A stretch of DNA of 64,000 nt. Source: Palaemon carinicauda. Its lineage: Eukaryota > Arthropoda > Malacostraca > Decapoda > Palaemonidae. Every line of letters begins with the position of its first letter. Within the stretch, counting starts at the first letter, position 1. The stretch spans positions 17,550,658 to 17,614,657 of the forward strand of contig NC_090759.1 in assembly GCF_036898095.1 (NCBI RefSeq), in the 5' to 3' direction. This document shows positions 47,549-59,960 of this stretch, piece after piece. The position numbers and the translations under genes were made by a program. The notes under the pieces were generated by a model. The model had not been told where the DNA came from and ran no database searches. It saw only the letters and a program-made list of their open reading frames with translations.

Positions 47549-47699
47549 CTTACAATAAAAGCGTACTTTACAGTTATCTCTGAAATTAGCCCACGCCTGA
47601 TATTGAGTTTGAGAAGATTTAATATTAAACAGACACCATGGATGTGGAAGGTTCTTGAAAAACATCTCCATGTACAGATGAAATACATCCTCAACCCCC
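47549..47699 (-). CDS. Host gene exon A: 3CxxC zinc-finger (RTP-like) protein, N-terminal part
   Basis: 151 nt exon read on the minus strand. A pyrimidine-rich tract and CAG precede base 47699, and a consensus donor AAG|GTAAGT follows base 47549. After one leftover base it encodes 50 residues, starting GVEDVFHLYMEM and ending NCKVRFYCK. The last cysteine is followed two residues later, in the next exon, by another, so splicing builds the first CxxC pair (CKDC). Receptor-transporting proteins have the same arrangement: tryptophan/phenylalanine-rich helix, then F.C..C...W.S. Family members are cytosolic or membrane-associated zinc proteins that help receptors reach the cell surface (RTPs) or bind RNA (ZAR1). 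The acceptor is in phase 2, so an upstream coding exon is expected; an in-exon Met (codon 10) is an alternative start. The upstream exon was not found. Confidence 0.78.
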
Positions 47700-48568
47700 C
47701 TGAAATAAAATAAAAACCATAACAATTAAGAAATACAGTAAAAATATTTCAACAATAGCTGTAACATTCATCATCATTATGAAGATTTTCATAAATTTAA
47801 ATGATAAGTTAAGTACAGGTAACAAAGCAATACAGCTTTTAAAATGATATTTTCATAATAAAATAAATTTTTGAATATACCTACCCGCTGGTTATATAAG
47901 AATGGCTGGTTACATAAGAATGGCTAAAGTCCCTAGACGCCCAGAAGAAAATTCAATATCTCGCGGCTATCGCAGATATGCCAAGTGTACACTAGTGCCC
48001 ATGCGGTATTCAGGTAGAACTATACCAAACCCTTCAGATCTTCCATGCCCCTTGGTCTCTAGAGGGGAGGAGGGTGGGTTTTTAACTTATATAACCAGCG
48101 GCTAAGTATATTAAAAAATTTATTTTATTATGAAAATATAATTTTTAAATATACAACTTACCCGCTGGTTATATAAGAATGGCTGATTGACACCCTTGGT
48201 GGTGGGTCAGAGACAGCAACATAATTGGAAATTCACTTAAGAGTTACATAAACAACTTGAGAGGTTCTCACCTGATAAGGAAGCTGACTGCAATGATTCT
48301 CTGCCTCATTTTGTCTGCTATCCTTAGGAGATCCAGCGGTCCACCCAGGGGAATGAAAATCTCTAGGAGCTGTCAAACGGTGCAATAACCTTTAACATGA
48401 CAGGACCTTAACTAATACCCTTGTTCCGAGCGCACTCTAGGAACAAATTGACCACCTGACCAAACAACAGATTGCGGAAGACTGACGACCAATCTCCACA
48501 TACAACCATAACTTTACAAGTTCCAAGAGATAGAAAAGGGTATAAAGAAAAAAGAACGTAGTGGTAGA

Positions 48569-49760
48569 TCATTCACCTACTATCACATTCGCCGCCACGA
48601 ATGGACCCAACATATAACAGTACTCATAGAGAGTCTGAACATGCTTTAAATAATGGGATGCGAATACAGACTTACTTCTCCAGAAAGTTGTATCCCTCAA
48701 ACTTTGCAGAGAACGGTTCTGTTTAAAAGCCACTGAAGATGCTACTGCTCTGACTTCATGCGTCTTCACCTTGAGAAGCCTCTGGTCTGCCACATCACAC
48801 TGGGCGTGAGCCCCTCTAATCAAGAGCCTTATGAAAAAGGATAAGGCATTCTTTGAGTTGGGGCAGTGAAGGTTTTCTAAATGCACACCACAGAGCGACT
48901 GAGTCTCCTCTCAAACTCTTAGTTCTGTCCAAATAGAACCTTAATGCTCTTACAGGGCAGAGCACTTTCTCCAACTCTTCTCCTGCCACATCATAGAGGT
49001 TAGCGATCTCAAAAGACTTTGGCCATGGACGGGAAGGCTTTTAATTCTTGGCCAAAAATCCTAACTGCAAGGAGAATATGGCTTTCCTGTCTCGGAAACC
49101 AATGTTCCTGCTAAAGGCGTGAACCTCACTAACCATTTTAGCAGTGGCTAAACTAACCAGAAACAGAGTTTTCAAGGTTAGATCCTTAAAAGAAGCCGAG
49201 TGTAAAGGCTCAAATCTGTCACTCATGAGATATTTAAGAACCACATCCAGGTTCCAAGCAAGCGATTCTGGTTGTCTTTTCTTTGAGGTATCAAAAGACT
49301 CAAACAGATCCTGCAAGTCCTTATTGTTGGAAAGGTCCAAGTTCCTGTGTCTAAAGACTGTAGTCAACATACTTCTGTAACCTTTGATTGTAGAGGACGA
49401 GAAGTTATGCTTATTTCTGAGGTCTAGGAAGAAATCTGCCATCTGAGTTATAGAGGTACTGGATGAAGAAACCGAATTAGCTCTACACCATTCTCTGAAC
49501 AACTCCCACTTGGACTGAAACACCTTGATGGTAGAAGACCTCCTTGCTCTCGCAATAGCCTTGGCTGCCTTCTTCAAAAGGCCTCTAGATCTAACAAGTT
49601 TTTCGATAGTCTGAAGGCAGTCAGACGTAGAGCTCGGAGGTTTAGGTGGTTTCGTGCCAAGTGAGATTGTCTGAGAAGATCTGGTCTTAAGGGAAGGCTT
49701 CTCGGGATATCTACCATCCATTCCAGTACCTCTGGAAACCAGCTTCTTGATGGCCAGAAC
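48569..49760 (-). pseudogene. Family B tyrosine recombinase
   Basis: The core-binding part is in the 3' end of the frame 49041-50663: KAAKAIARARRSSTIKVFQS and FSSSTIKGYRSMLTTVFRHR. The box expected to hold the first catalytic Arg reads TAKMVSEVHAFS, with Met where AKRVSEL has Arg. After frameshifts near 48890-49040 the C-terminal part (48569-48886) has KVKTHEVRAVASSVAFKQN (His-x-x-Arg intact), a Trp and FASHYLKHV with the nucleophile Tyr. The N-terminal 350 codons of the 49041-50663 frame are a shadow of RT and are not included. Confidence 0.75.
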
Positions 49761-51262
49761 GGAGCTATTAGAGTCATCCTGGTTCCTTCGTGTGACAAGA
49801 ACTTCTGCATCACCTTGTATAGAATCTTGAATGGTGGGAATGCATACACCTCCATGTGTGACCAATTCGTTAGGAAAGCGTCTATGTGCATGGCCTTGGG
49901 ACACGGTACCGGTGAACAGTAGCACTCCAGCCTCTTCGTCTTTGCGGTTGCAAAAAGATCCACGAGAGGACGACCCCATAACCGCCACAGACTCTTGCAG
50001 ACCTCTGGGTGTAACATCCATTCCGTGGGGAGAACCTGATCTCTCCTGCTGAGTTTGTCCGCATTTACATTCTTGACCCCTTGAATAACACGAGTCAATA
50101 ATGTCACTTTCCTTTTCTCTGCCCATACGAGAAGAGGTCTCGCTATCTCGTACAGAGTCCATGAGTGGGTCCTGCCTTGTTTCGTTATATAGGCTCGAGC
50201 TGTGGTGCTGTCCACATTGATTTGGACCACTTTGCCCAGGATCTGCTCTTCGAAGCCTTTGAGGGCCAGATGTATTGCCAAAATCTCCTTTTGGTTTATG
50301 TGGAGGGTCTTTTGCTCTATCGTCCACAGACCCAACAGCTCCTTCTTCCCTAATGTTGCTCCCCACCCCGAGTTTGAGGCGTCGGAAAACAACACGAGGT
50401 CTGGGCTCTTCTGATCCAACGACAGGCCTTCCTCCAGTCTGTGTTCGTTGTTCCACCACTGAAGATGCGTCTTTATGGGAGTCGTGATGGGAATGTTTTC
50501 CCTGTCGAGACTGTCCCCTTTCTTCCAATGCCAATTGAGGTGAAACTGCAGGGGGCGTAAATGTAACCTCCCCAGAGACACAAACTTCTCCAATGATGAG
50601 AGAGTCCCCAGAAGGCTCATCCATTCCCTCACTGAACTGACGTCCTTCTCTATAAAAGCACAAAGTTTTAGGAGTACTGTTTGGATCCTTACAGGTGACG
50701 GAAAAGCCTGAAAACTCTGACTGTGAATCTCTATCCCCAAATAAAGAATCTCCTGGGATGGAGTCAGCTGCGATTTCTTCGTACTCACCAGGAGTCCCAG
50801 TTCATTGGTCAATTCCAATGTCATTCTCAGGTCCTTCAAACAGCAATCGGCTGAGGTGGCTCTTATAAGCCAATAGTCCAGGTACAGGGAGGCCATGATT
50901 CTCCTTGAATGCAGCATGCTTGCACCATTCAGCATGATCTTGGTGAACAATAGAAGAGCTGTGCTGAGACCGAAACATAAGGCTCTGAATTGGAAGACCT
51001 TGTTTCCGTACAAAAACCTCAGATAACGCCTGCAGCTGGGGTGTAGTGGAATATGGAAGTAGGCGTCTTGAAGATCTAATGAGACCATCCAAACACCCTT
51101 CCTTACCGCTGCTAGAACCGTCTTCTGCATTTCCATGGTAAACTTCGTGTTCTGGACGTAGCCATTTAGAACACTTACGTCCAGAACTGGTCTCCATTCT
51201 CCCGAACTATTGGGTACTAAGAATAGCCGGTTGTAAAACCCCGGAGATGTTAAATCCTGCAC
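49574..51262 (-). pseudogene. Family B reverse transcriptase and RNase H, mutated active site
   Basis: 562 open codons without a break. RT: NRLFLVPNSSGEWRPVLDVS, VSLDLQDAYFHIPLHP (motif A), FGLSTALLLFTKIM and then Y-L-D-Y at residues 127-130 instead of YLDD; the last Asp is Tyr (codon at 50873-50875, one base change). RNase H: VLFSDASNSGWGAT, INQKEILAIHLAL, INVDSTTARAYITKQG and NADKLSRRDQ keep the D-E-D-D set. The DIRS-typical WGRPLVDLFATAKTKRLECY and EVYAFPPFKILY follow. Open but very probably inactive as polymerase. Confidence 0.85.
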
Positions 51263-51498
51263 CCTCTCTACCGCTCGGTTCTCCAGTAACCAGAGACATC
51301 TGAAGCCACATGGCCTACCTCTTTGGCCCCTCCCTGTATCTGGGCGAAAGATCCACTGGATCTGTGACTAGTGGAGGAATTGATAGAAATGGAATTTTGT
51401 ATCCCTCCTTCAACACTAGGACAGACCAGGGGTCCGCCCCATTCTTCTCCCAGAAGTAATTCAGCCTGGTCCCTACTGCTGTCTCAAGGATAGGACAG

Positions 51499-53466
51499 TC
51501 AGACTCTACCTCGGCCGGTCTTGGCTCCTCTCTTCATAGGTTTCCTCCCGTCGGACCTGAAGGAACCCCTTCCGGTAGGTTTACCACGTAAGGGGTGAGA
51601 GGGTCGTACCCCAGAAGTACCTTCTTTTGGTTTACGGGACGAAAAAGAAGAAGGTAGAACTTTCCTGGCCGTATTGGTCACTAGATCCTGCGTAGCCTTT
51701 TGGGTTAGAGCAGTGGTAGCCTCCCCTACCAACTCTAGTGGGAATAGAGTAGAGGACAGTGGAGAGAATAACAATTCTGATCTCTAGTAAGGGAAACTCC
51801 CGCTGAGAGAAAAGAACACATGGTGGCCCTCTTCCTAATCACTCCAGCCGTGAAAAGAGCAGCCAACTCGTTAGAGTCATCCCTAACTCCCTTGTCCTTA
51901 CAGGATATCAAATGAATAAGACTGCTAGTGTCCAAACCTTTCATTTCAGAGACCTTTTTCCCTAGGGCTCCCAAAGACCAATTTAAATAGTTAAAGACCT
52001 CAAAGGCCCTGAACAAGCCTTTAAGTAGATGATCAAACTCTGTCATCGACCACCACACTTTCGTTTTCCTCAAGGCCAGACGACAAGAGGAGTCCACAAG
52101 GCTCGAGAAATCTCCCTGGGCAGAGGCAGGAACCCCCAAGCCCAGAACTTCCCCAGTCTCATACCACATACTGGATTTGGAAGCCAATCTTGTGGGTGGA
52201 AAGGCAAAGCCAGTCTTGCCAAGAGTCCTCTTTGATTCCAACCAAGATCCCACCAGTTTTAAGGCTCTTTTAGAAGAGCGTGAGAGTACCATCTTAGTAA
52301 AAATAGGCACTTTAGTACCCTTCCCTAAGGTAAATTCCGATGGGGGAGAACGGGGAGCCACAGGAGTAAAGTGGTCTGGAAAGAGTCCTGTGAAAATTAA
52401 CATTAATTTCTCCAGATCCACTGAATGTTGATATTGTTTCTCTTCTTCTTCTGAAAGAGCTTCCAACGGTTCATCCAGGTCAGATACCTCCTCCGGTTCA
52501 TCTTCTGGCAGTGCAGCTGTTGCTGCAGCCTGAACCGAAGGGTCAGAGTCGAAATGAGAACGTTTGCGATGTTCAACATCTCCTATTGGGGGATCAACAG
52601 TTTTTCGTTTAAAATCGCAATCAGCCTGGGAAACAGCATCCAACTGAAGTGGAGAGGTCGAGGTTGATTGATGTGTGACGCCATGAATGGACTGACGCTT
52701 GGCGTCGAGGGTCAACTGATGTGAGCCGTCGCGTGGACGCCTAACGTCCACTTGCTGTTGACGCTGACACTCCGTCGCATCATAAGGAGACTGCCGAGAG
52801 CCATCACGGTGACGCGTTGCGTCAACTTGCCGCCGCCGCTGTTCCACATCGCGTTCGTTACCATTCTGTCCAAGATGAACATCAACACTTTTAGCCGAAA
52901 AACGTTCAGAAGATGATTTTTGTCTGGCAACAGCTCCCTGACGCGACCCATCTAACTCAACCTGCCGTTGAACGCTGCGACTGGGAGATCGCCTATGCGA
53001 TAACCCGTCAGTGCGACACCAGGTCCAGAGACTGACGCCCAACCGCACTGCTAACCGCAGGTTGATAAGACCACATCAACGACGAGAGCTGTTGTTTCAT
53101 TCCCAAAAGCAAAGACCATTTAGGGTCACTGCTATGCTATACATTAGACTCCTTTTCTAATGGGAGATCGCCTTCTACTTCGGTATCAAAACGCTTCTCA
53201 CTTTCGGGTGACGAAAGCGGCGGTGCATGAACCGTCACATCAGAAACCGGTATAAAATCGGAATCAGACTGTAACACATCAACATCTACAACAGGGCCTC
53301 TGTCAGAGCGTTTCGCAGGCGTGCAACCGTCAGGAGAATGAAAACGTTCAGGTGTATCCCAGGTACTACAGCCTGGTCGACGCGGAGGCGATTCGTGACG
53401 CTGAAAGATCGCGTGAGACTTCCTTTTGAGCGGTCTGGAAGCGTGATGCCAGGTCTCGCTAAACAA
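51499..53466 (-). pseudogene. Family B Gag body
   Basis: The frames 53137-53466, 51735-53048 and 51499-51774 continue Gag. The N-terminal part has short Arg/Asp/Gln repeats resembling RQVDATRHRDGSRQ. An acidic region (EDEPEEVSDLDEPLEALSEE) follows, then a helical domain (ELAALFTAGVIRKRATM) and a basic Gly/Arg tail (KPMKRGAKTGRGRV). The order (zinc module, low-complexity repeats, helical domain, basic tail) equals that of family A. Confidence 0.62.
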
Positions 53467-53909
53467 AACTTCATTCGATGAAGGTGATAACGCACCAACC
53501 TCATTTTTTCTATGATGAAGGTAAGCGACCTGTGTTATGACAGCAGGAACACTCGAGGGGACGTCTGTACGATTGATGAAGCCTCTCGTTCCCTTTTGCC
53601 ATCAGACATTACTTACCCCATGGGTTCGGGAGCTTGAAAGAGGTCGTAGGCTGGGCGAACGACAGGATCGTGCAGAAGCACCCTCCACAAGACTAAACAC
53701 ATTTGAAACACACTTCGCATTTGGTTGGTTTTCAGCACATTTATTTTGGACAAAATCTGATTTTTGTCCGCCGCTAAAGACTCAACTCTTACACCGAGAG
53801 CCTGAATCGCGGTAAACATATCCTACATAGAAGGTTCCTTCGGTTGTTGATCTACCACTACGGGGGAAGAAATAGGATCAATGACATTAGGTAAGGACAA
53901 ATCAACAGA

Positions 53910-54137
53910 TCAAGATGAACTGCGCATAACCCTGTCCCTCTCTAACCTTTTAATGTAACGTTTGTAAGTTACCCACTCGCTATCGGTTAATGAAATGCAC
54001 TCATCACACCGATCCTCAAAAGAACAAGACTTTTCCCAACATTTAATACAAATACTATGAGGGTCCACAGAAGCCTTAGGAAGTCGAGTACGACAACCTT
54101 TAACACACTTCCGAATTACAGGGGAGGGGTCGGCCAT
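53910..54137 (-). pseudogene. Family B Gag N-terminal zinc module
   Basis: MADPSPVIRKCVKGCRTRLP, then SVDPHSICIKCWEKSCSFED and RCDECISLTDSEWVTYKRYI. The Cys pattern and the following Trp-containing segment parallel the family A Gag N-terminus (DPHTLC..C...C......C..C..WS..QW). The start is well supported because the frame opens just after the 5' terminal repeat. A frameshift or stop at about 53910 separates it from the rest. Confidence 0.68.
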
Positions 54138-54529
54138 ATTGAATTGTTAAGAGAGAGACCGAAAACATAAAACAAAGGTTAAATTATTTAAAATAACCCC
54201 AAACAAAAAGATTTCAAGAATAAATGAAAAATAAATCAATTAAACGAAAGCCCAAACAAAAAACGTAGTACATCATCAAATAACGTCCAAAACAGAGTAA
54301 GTTAACGAGAGAATTTCCAATAGTTCAGCCAGCAATGGCGGCAGGAGAAGATCTGAAGGGTTTGGTATAGTTCTACCTGAATACCGCGATGGCGCTAGTG
54401 TACACCTGGCATATCTGCGATAGCCGCGAGATTTTGAATTTTCTGCCGGGCATCTAGAGACTTTAGCCATTCTTATATAACCAGCGGGTAAGTTTTATAT
54501 TTAAAATGGTATCATAAAAAAAAATTCAT

Positions 54530-54748
54530 GATATTTATAAAGTATTCAATAAAAAAAAAATTTCCCATTATCAATGTGCAAACATCCTGTAATCATGGCT
54601 CAAGACTATTTTCTACTCATATACAGGCATGATTTTTACAGTTGTTAAAATATCTCAAATAAAAGAAGAAATTCCTCATCTTATATACAGTACCACACCT
54701 CTTGAACTAATCCATCCCACATTAAATGTAAAAGAACAAGCAATAATT
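54530..54748. other. No recognised feature
   Basis: Short spacer between family B and element A4. Confidence 0.5.
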
Positions 54749-55499
54749 TGACAAATTCGTAGATAATTTGTATTTTTCCTAACAATACAAACATTAGCTA
54801 TTTATTAAGGGTATTGTATTACTTTCGGCGTAGCTGAAATGATGAGCCATTAAAGTTTAGCTAGGGTTAACTACCCACACCACTAGTTAGCGGGGGGTAG
54901 GGGAGGGTAGCTTGCAACCGCTTCACCTGGCACACTTGTGATTTAGCTCCCTTTGCTTGGAGGTAGGACTTGAAGGGGGATAGGTCTGGCGGGCAAGTTT
55001 GTATAAATAGCAAAGGTTTATATAGTTAGGAAAAATACAAATTATCTACGAATTTGTCATTTGTTCCGTAACTGGAATACAAACCACGTTATTTATTAGG
55101 GATGACTCACCCATTAGGAAGGGTGGACGTCCCAGCTAATCTGGCTTTTGGGTTTACCCGGGGGCTCCTTGTGAGTATGTTAGTACTCAAAAAGAAGGAG
55201 TCCCTGCGCCTCGCTAAAACCTTGCTACACAAGGTCCGCGGCCTACGCAAGCCGTGTGTTGAGATATGCAGAAGTGTGACTGTCTAGGTAAAGTTATTCT
55301 GAGTCTCTTGTAGGAAAAACTGTTGTAACCAAGACTTTCCTGATAACATTTCGCCAAGGTATGGGGACGCAACAGTATTAGCTTCATACTAGGTGCACAA
55401 GGGAGCCTGGTTTACCTGCAGTGGTTTGAGGTCAGCTTATGCAGAGAACCCAGGATGCTGCTTTCCCCAAGAAAGGGGAGGATGAAGATAAGAATAAGA

Positions 55500-56150
55500 G
55501 CCAGTCAAATCTTTTCATTCACGCAGACTAAAACCGGGTAAAAGTGCCCTCAACCTTCTGCTACTTGCCCAAAAAGGAGCTTGAGGTATACAACCAGCTG
55601 TTGTGCAGCCATCAAAGTCCAATAGAGATTGTATCGAGTTCCTGTGGGTCATGCCTTGCAGGAGAAAGGTTGTGAAAGTCACTTGGAGCATTCACATCCT
55701 TTCTTGTAAAAGCCTGCATCACAGAGTAATCTGCTTAGAAGGGCCAAGGGCATAGCTATGCTCCTGACATCGTGAGTCGTCATGTTGGTGAGGCTCTGGA
55801 TTCAGGGCATAATTGGGGACACTGTGAATCCAGCAAGGATGATATTTTGGTGATCCTCCTTTAGTCTCTCCCAGTGCTGATGACAAGAGAAGGGACCCGG
55901 GTGGGCTGTTGCCGTTCTCTTAAGGTAGGGTCTCATACCTTACCCTGGGTCCAGTAACGGATAATCTGGATCGTCCGTTACTGAGTGGAGACTTGTGTAA
56001 GATACGTCACCTCTGGAGACTGTGTCTGGCGACATACTCGGGGACGAAACTGAACGTTGCCTTTCACCCTTCTCATTAATGGGCGATGTCGAAAGAGAGA
56101 CCATGAAGTTCCTTGACTTGTATGGCTGCTGTCAGACTGTGTAGGAGCCT
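55500..56150 (-). pseudogene. Recombinase remnant of element A4
   Basis: DNA aligns with 18780-19450 of A2 (for example AAGTGCCCTCAACCTTCTGC at about 55541). Frames broken throughout. Confidence 0.55.
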
Positions 56151-56742
56151 TGTCTTCTTAAACCAGGTGAAAATTTGTTGCCTGGTGAAGTGGAACATAA
56201 GGAGGTCTCTTTAGAGACCATAGAATTTGGTCCATGTTCCGAGAGGAAGGTCTCAATTCCGACTGGGGAAAGGCAAGTTGTAAGTCTGTACGAGTTAGGA
56301 AAGGTCTAGCAATGAGAGGATGTCCCTTTCAGTTTGAAGGTGAAGGCTCAAGGTTGAGTGATCGTCTTTACCTGTTGAAACTGAAAAGGGGGTCTTTTCC
56401 TCTTGTATATACTCGAGGATTCCGTTATTGCTGGAATAGAGGTATCGAGTGGAGAGAGACTTTCCCATGAGACCAACCACACAAGATGTTATACTGCCTG
56501 GTAGACTGATGCTGAGGAATTCCTCAAATATACTGTATAGACAACATTTTCACAACTTATTGCAAAAAGCCTCTGTGAGACAGGAGGTACTGGGTAGTCT
56601 CCAGGCGTACAATCATAGCAAAGCTATAGCTTGTAGTAGGTGTCAAAGTGAGGTTGTCTGTGATGTGGAAAGGGTTCTCTTGGAGAGACTATCAGGAGCT
56701 GCAGAAGGTTTGGAAACCGTTCTGCGCAATGCCATAGCCAAG

Positions 56743-58180
56743 CTATGAAGTCCTTGAGAGGCTGACCGATGTTCTAGCATTCTTGAGTGCCCTTCTCCAG
56801 ACAAAACAGGGACAAGACGTAAACGTCATTGTTGTACCCATCGTTGTTGGCCTGTTTCTTGCCAGAGAGCCTTGGGGTCTCGGGTTGGGGAGCATAAGCA
56901 GCCTGAGGTTCAGGGGCGTTGCAAACAGATCCCTAGTTGGAGGACCCCGTAAAGTCGGGATTTTGTCGGCTACAAGGTGATCCAAAAACCATTCAGCATA
57001 CATTATCTGAGAAGCTGTGCACATATTGTCGGCGAGCACATTCCTCTAGTCTGGAATGAAGCGGGCTAATATTGGCACTGAACGGACTTTAGCCCATCTT
57101 TGTGTTTATATTATTAGATGGGAAGAGGCTGCGAGCAAGTTCCTTCTTGCTTGTCGATGTAAGCCTCTCTGTGGTGTGTGGTGTTGTCACCCATCACATC
57201 ACCGAGTGGTCCGTTAGGAACCAATGAGGCTGCCGAAGGACCGGAAAGTTATCCTTCATCTCTTAGGAGCTTCAAGTGAAGGTACTTTCGGACTCTGTCC
57301 AGAGGGCTGAGGTCGTGTGGTGGAGCACTATGGGCGCTCCTCTCTTTTTTTTTGATGTGTTCTAAGCACAAGTTCAAGGGGTGATAAAGGATTAGAAGGT
57401 TATACCACTCCATAGATTCTCGACTGACACTTATCCCTTGAGGTTCGTCCAAACTTCTGGTACCATGGGGGGTCACAATGTCTGGGGAATCGAGGGCCTG
57501 ATTCCAATCGGACTCAAGTCACTCTGGGCTGGGAGTTCTTTTCGTTTTGAGAGTTTTGTGGAGATTGGTGTCTAGATTCATTCCCAGATACACCAGTCTG
57601 CAGAGAGGGAATTAGGGAAGACTTCCACAGGTTTACCTTGACCACTGGATCTTGGTAAAAAAGACTTCAGAAGTTCTGGTACTAATGGAAGGTTGCCACC
57701 TAGTCTGCTACGGTCAGTCAGTCGTCCAGAAACGGAGGAGACAGAAGCCGATCCTGTGAGACCAGGATGGGTGTAGTGGAAAGACCGAAGCACAGTGCCC
57801 TGAACTGGTGTTTCTTGTTTGTCTAGACTGAATCTTAAAACCCTCCTAGATGGATCGTTTGGGCCTGGAAGTAAGTGTCCTTTAGGTCCAGTGTGCAAAT
57901 GAAGATCTGAACTCTTAGCCCTTGTACGAACTCCAATATGGTGTGGACATCGACCCAAAGGGACAGCTCCTTGCAGATCCTTTCGCATGGGAGATTGTTG
58001 ATGCTGGGGTCTTGACTCGTGGCGTAAAGGATCGGACGCGATACCCTGTGTAAGGATTCTTCCCAGAGAGAGAGAATTCCTTCTACTGATAGAAGGAAGG
58101 CAACGCTTAACCCTACCATGCGCCCAGATGGGATTGATGCTATTCCTTAGGGTAGAATCCATCTGGCGAATGTTAATCAA
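56743..58180 (-). pseudogene. RT/RNase H remnant of element A4
   Basis: 56743-57039 reads YAEWFLDHLVADKIPTLRGP and RDLFATPLNLRL, matching the post-RNase H region of A2. 57835-58119 ends in QIFICTLDLKDTYFQAQTIH, which is RT motif A (TLDLKDAYF in A2). The intervening part is degenerate. Confidence 0.6.
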
Positions 58181-58559
58181 TGGTTAATAGTTGGGTATCG
58201 GGGTTACTGTGCGGTTGGAGAGTACTCACAAGTAGTCCTCTGTCGACAAGTCGCTGATGAGGGCTGTCGATCGTTTGCCGATCGCTTTAGTGGATTGGTG
58301 TGGTGGCGAACGGCCAGTAGCAAGAAGTGTGTTGTATACCTTCTGATCTAGGGAACCACGGGCAGAGGTTGACTAGTAAGTCCGAGTCACGAACAGCTGG
58401 CGAATTGTCGATGATTGGTGAATCAGCGGTCTGTGAGCCGAAGATGGTAACTGACAGGCAGATGAAGGCTGTATGGTCAGTCAGACAAGGTAGGTTGGTG
58501 ATAAATGAGTTGGTAATCTGCTTTGAGAGCCCTGAAAGGCAGCAGAATGGTTTAATGAT

Positions 58560-58960
58560 AGTAAGTTGGTGATGGTAAGCCATTGATGATCAGCGATTGA
58601 TCACAGACCGGTGAACGGTGAGCTAGAGATCACCAAGCAGACTATGGTCCCTCCTGGTTGGTCAGAGATCAGCAAGCTGACGATGGGCTGGTCAGTGATC
58701 AGCGAGCTGAGTTCGATGATCGAAGAAAGATGAGCTGCCCATCGGTGATGTAGTGATCAGCAAGCTGATGACTGGTTATTGACTAGCAATCGGTGATCGG
58801 CATACTAGCGATCGGAGATCGTTAGTCATTGGAGGGACTAGAGGTCAATGATCAGAGCTGGGCTAGCAATTGGCGATCTGGTGATCGGCAAGCTAGCGAT
58901 CAGCAAACAGTGAACAAGCCATCAGCAAACAGTGATCTAGCGATCAGTCTGTTAATGCTT
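58560..58960. repeat. Degenerate GATCAGCAAGCTGA minisatellite
   Basis: Many irregular copies of units such as GATCAGCAAGCTGA, GATCAGCGAGCTGA and GCGATCGG. Located between RT and gag remains of A4; no equivalent was noticed in A2. Confidence 0.65.
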
Positions 58961-59229
58961 TCTTGTTTGCTGATGGTGGTACTGTCAAGAAAAAATTTCA
59001 GAAGAGACAGGGACCAAGGATTCCCCATTTTGATTCCCCTTGGAAGATGAAATCTTCGGGATCTTGAATCCTTCTGTAAGGCCTCTTTCCTCATTTCCTG
59101 ACGACCATGTTATGCATTTGCGGGGAGAGGAATGGGGCAATGGTGACCTATCCAAAAAGTTTTATTCTTTTTGCCTATTGTGTGTGTGCAGGAGAGTACT
59201 GGAGCGATGGCACACAGGATGATAATGGT

Positions 59230-59960
59230 GCTCAGTTTCTATTGAAGCGCAGTTTTTGGTGAATGCGCAGAAGAGCACTGGAGAGCAGGCAAGCGAAGAT
59301 GAGCGCAGGAGAGTGCTGACGAGACAAGCGCTGGCTCTTTGTGAAGAGTTGGCGCTGGATCTGAGAGGTCAAGTGAGCAGGAGAGTGTTGGATCTGAGAG
59401 CGCAAGTGAGCAGGAGTGTTGGATCTGAGAGCGCAAGTAAGCAGGAGAGTGTTGGATCTGAGAGCGCAGGTAAGCGCTGGCACGCAGTAAGGCACTGTGT
59501 AGGGTTTTGTGCAGTCTCCCTAGAATGCGCAGAAGCGTGTGACTGGTTGCGCAAGGGTGGGTGCATGGGCACGCGATTGCATGGCGCATGCGTGTTGAAG
59601 GGCTGGCGCGCAGAAGACTGCTGGTGGCACACGAAAGACTACCAAACGCTGGTGAGCAGAGATCGTCAGTGCGCAGGCACAGGAGAGAGCTGGCACACAG
59701 GCAAATGCTGGTGCACAGAGATTGTTGGCGCGCGGGAGAGCGAGCGCCGGCGCGTAGAACAACGATGGGGTGCGCACGGAAGACTGCCGGAAGCAATGGT
59801 GCGCATGAGAATGCTGGCACGCATGAGAGCACGGGTGTGTAGGAGAGCACTGGCGCGCAGGTGCAGGAGTTTGTTGGCGAGCAGGAACGATCCACAGAAG
59901 AGTCCAGGACCGAAGTTCAAGAACTAACTGCAGCGTAAGGTTGCGCTGGTATGTCGGCAG
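59230..59960 (-). repeat. GC-rich gag minisatellite of element A4
   Basis: Repeats of about 18-30 bp built on GAGAGCGCAGGTGAGC / TGGCGCGCAGG. The unit TGTTGGATCTGAGAGCGCAA is repeated three or four times at 59387-59470. It corresponds to the Arg-Ser-Pro repeat of Gag in A1 and A2 but frames have shifted, giving Cys/Ala/Leu-rich pseudo-ORFs. Confidence 0.65.

Larger units (their letters stand above)
47849..54525 (-). mobile_element. DIRS family B element, near full length
   Basis: The left end is a hairpin (47849-47899 pairs with 48085-48135) followed by an inverted terminal copy (about 48138-48190). The right end (about 54320-54525) is the inverse: for example CCGCTGGTTATATAAGAATG at 48165 and its complement at 54469-54488. 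Minus-strand order is gag (54137-51499), RT and RNase H (51262-49574), tyrosine recombinase (about 49730-48569). Length is about 6.7 kb. Sequence is clearly different from family A, although gene order and end structure agree. Confidence 0.87.

Noticed and set aside
50060..50663. N-terminal 350 codons of the long minus-strand frame 49041-50663
   Set aside because: Shadow of the RT/RNase H frame; only the C-terminal part (recombinase) is real.
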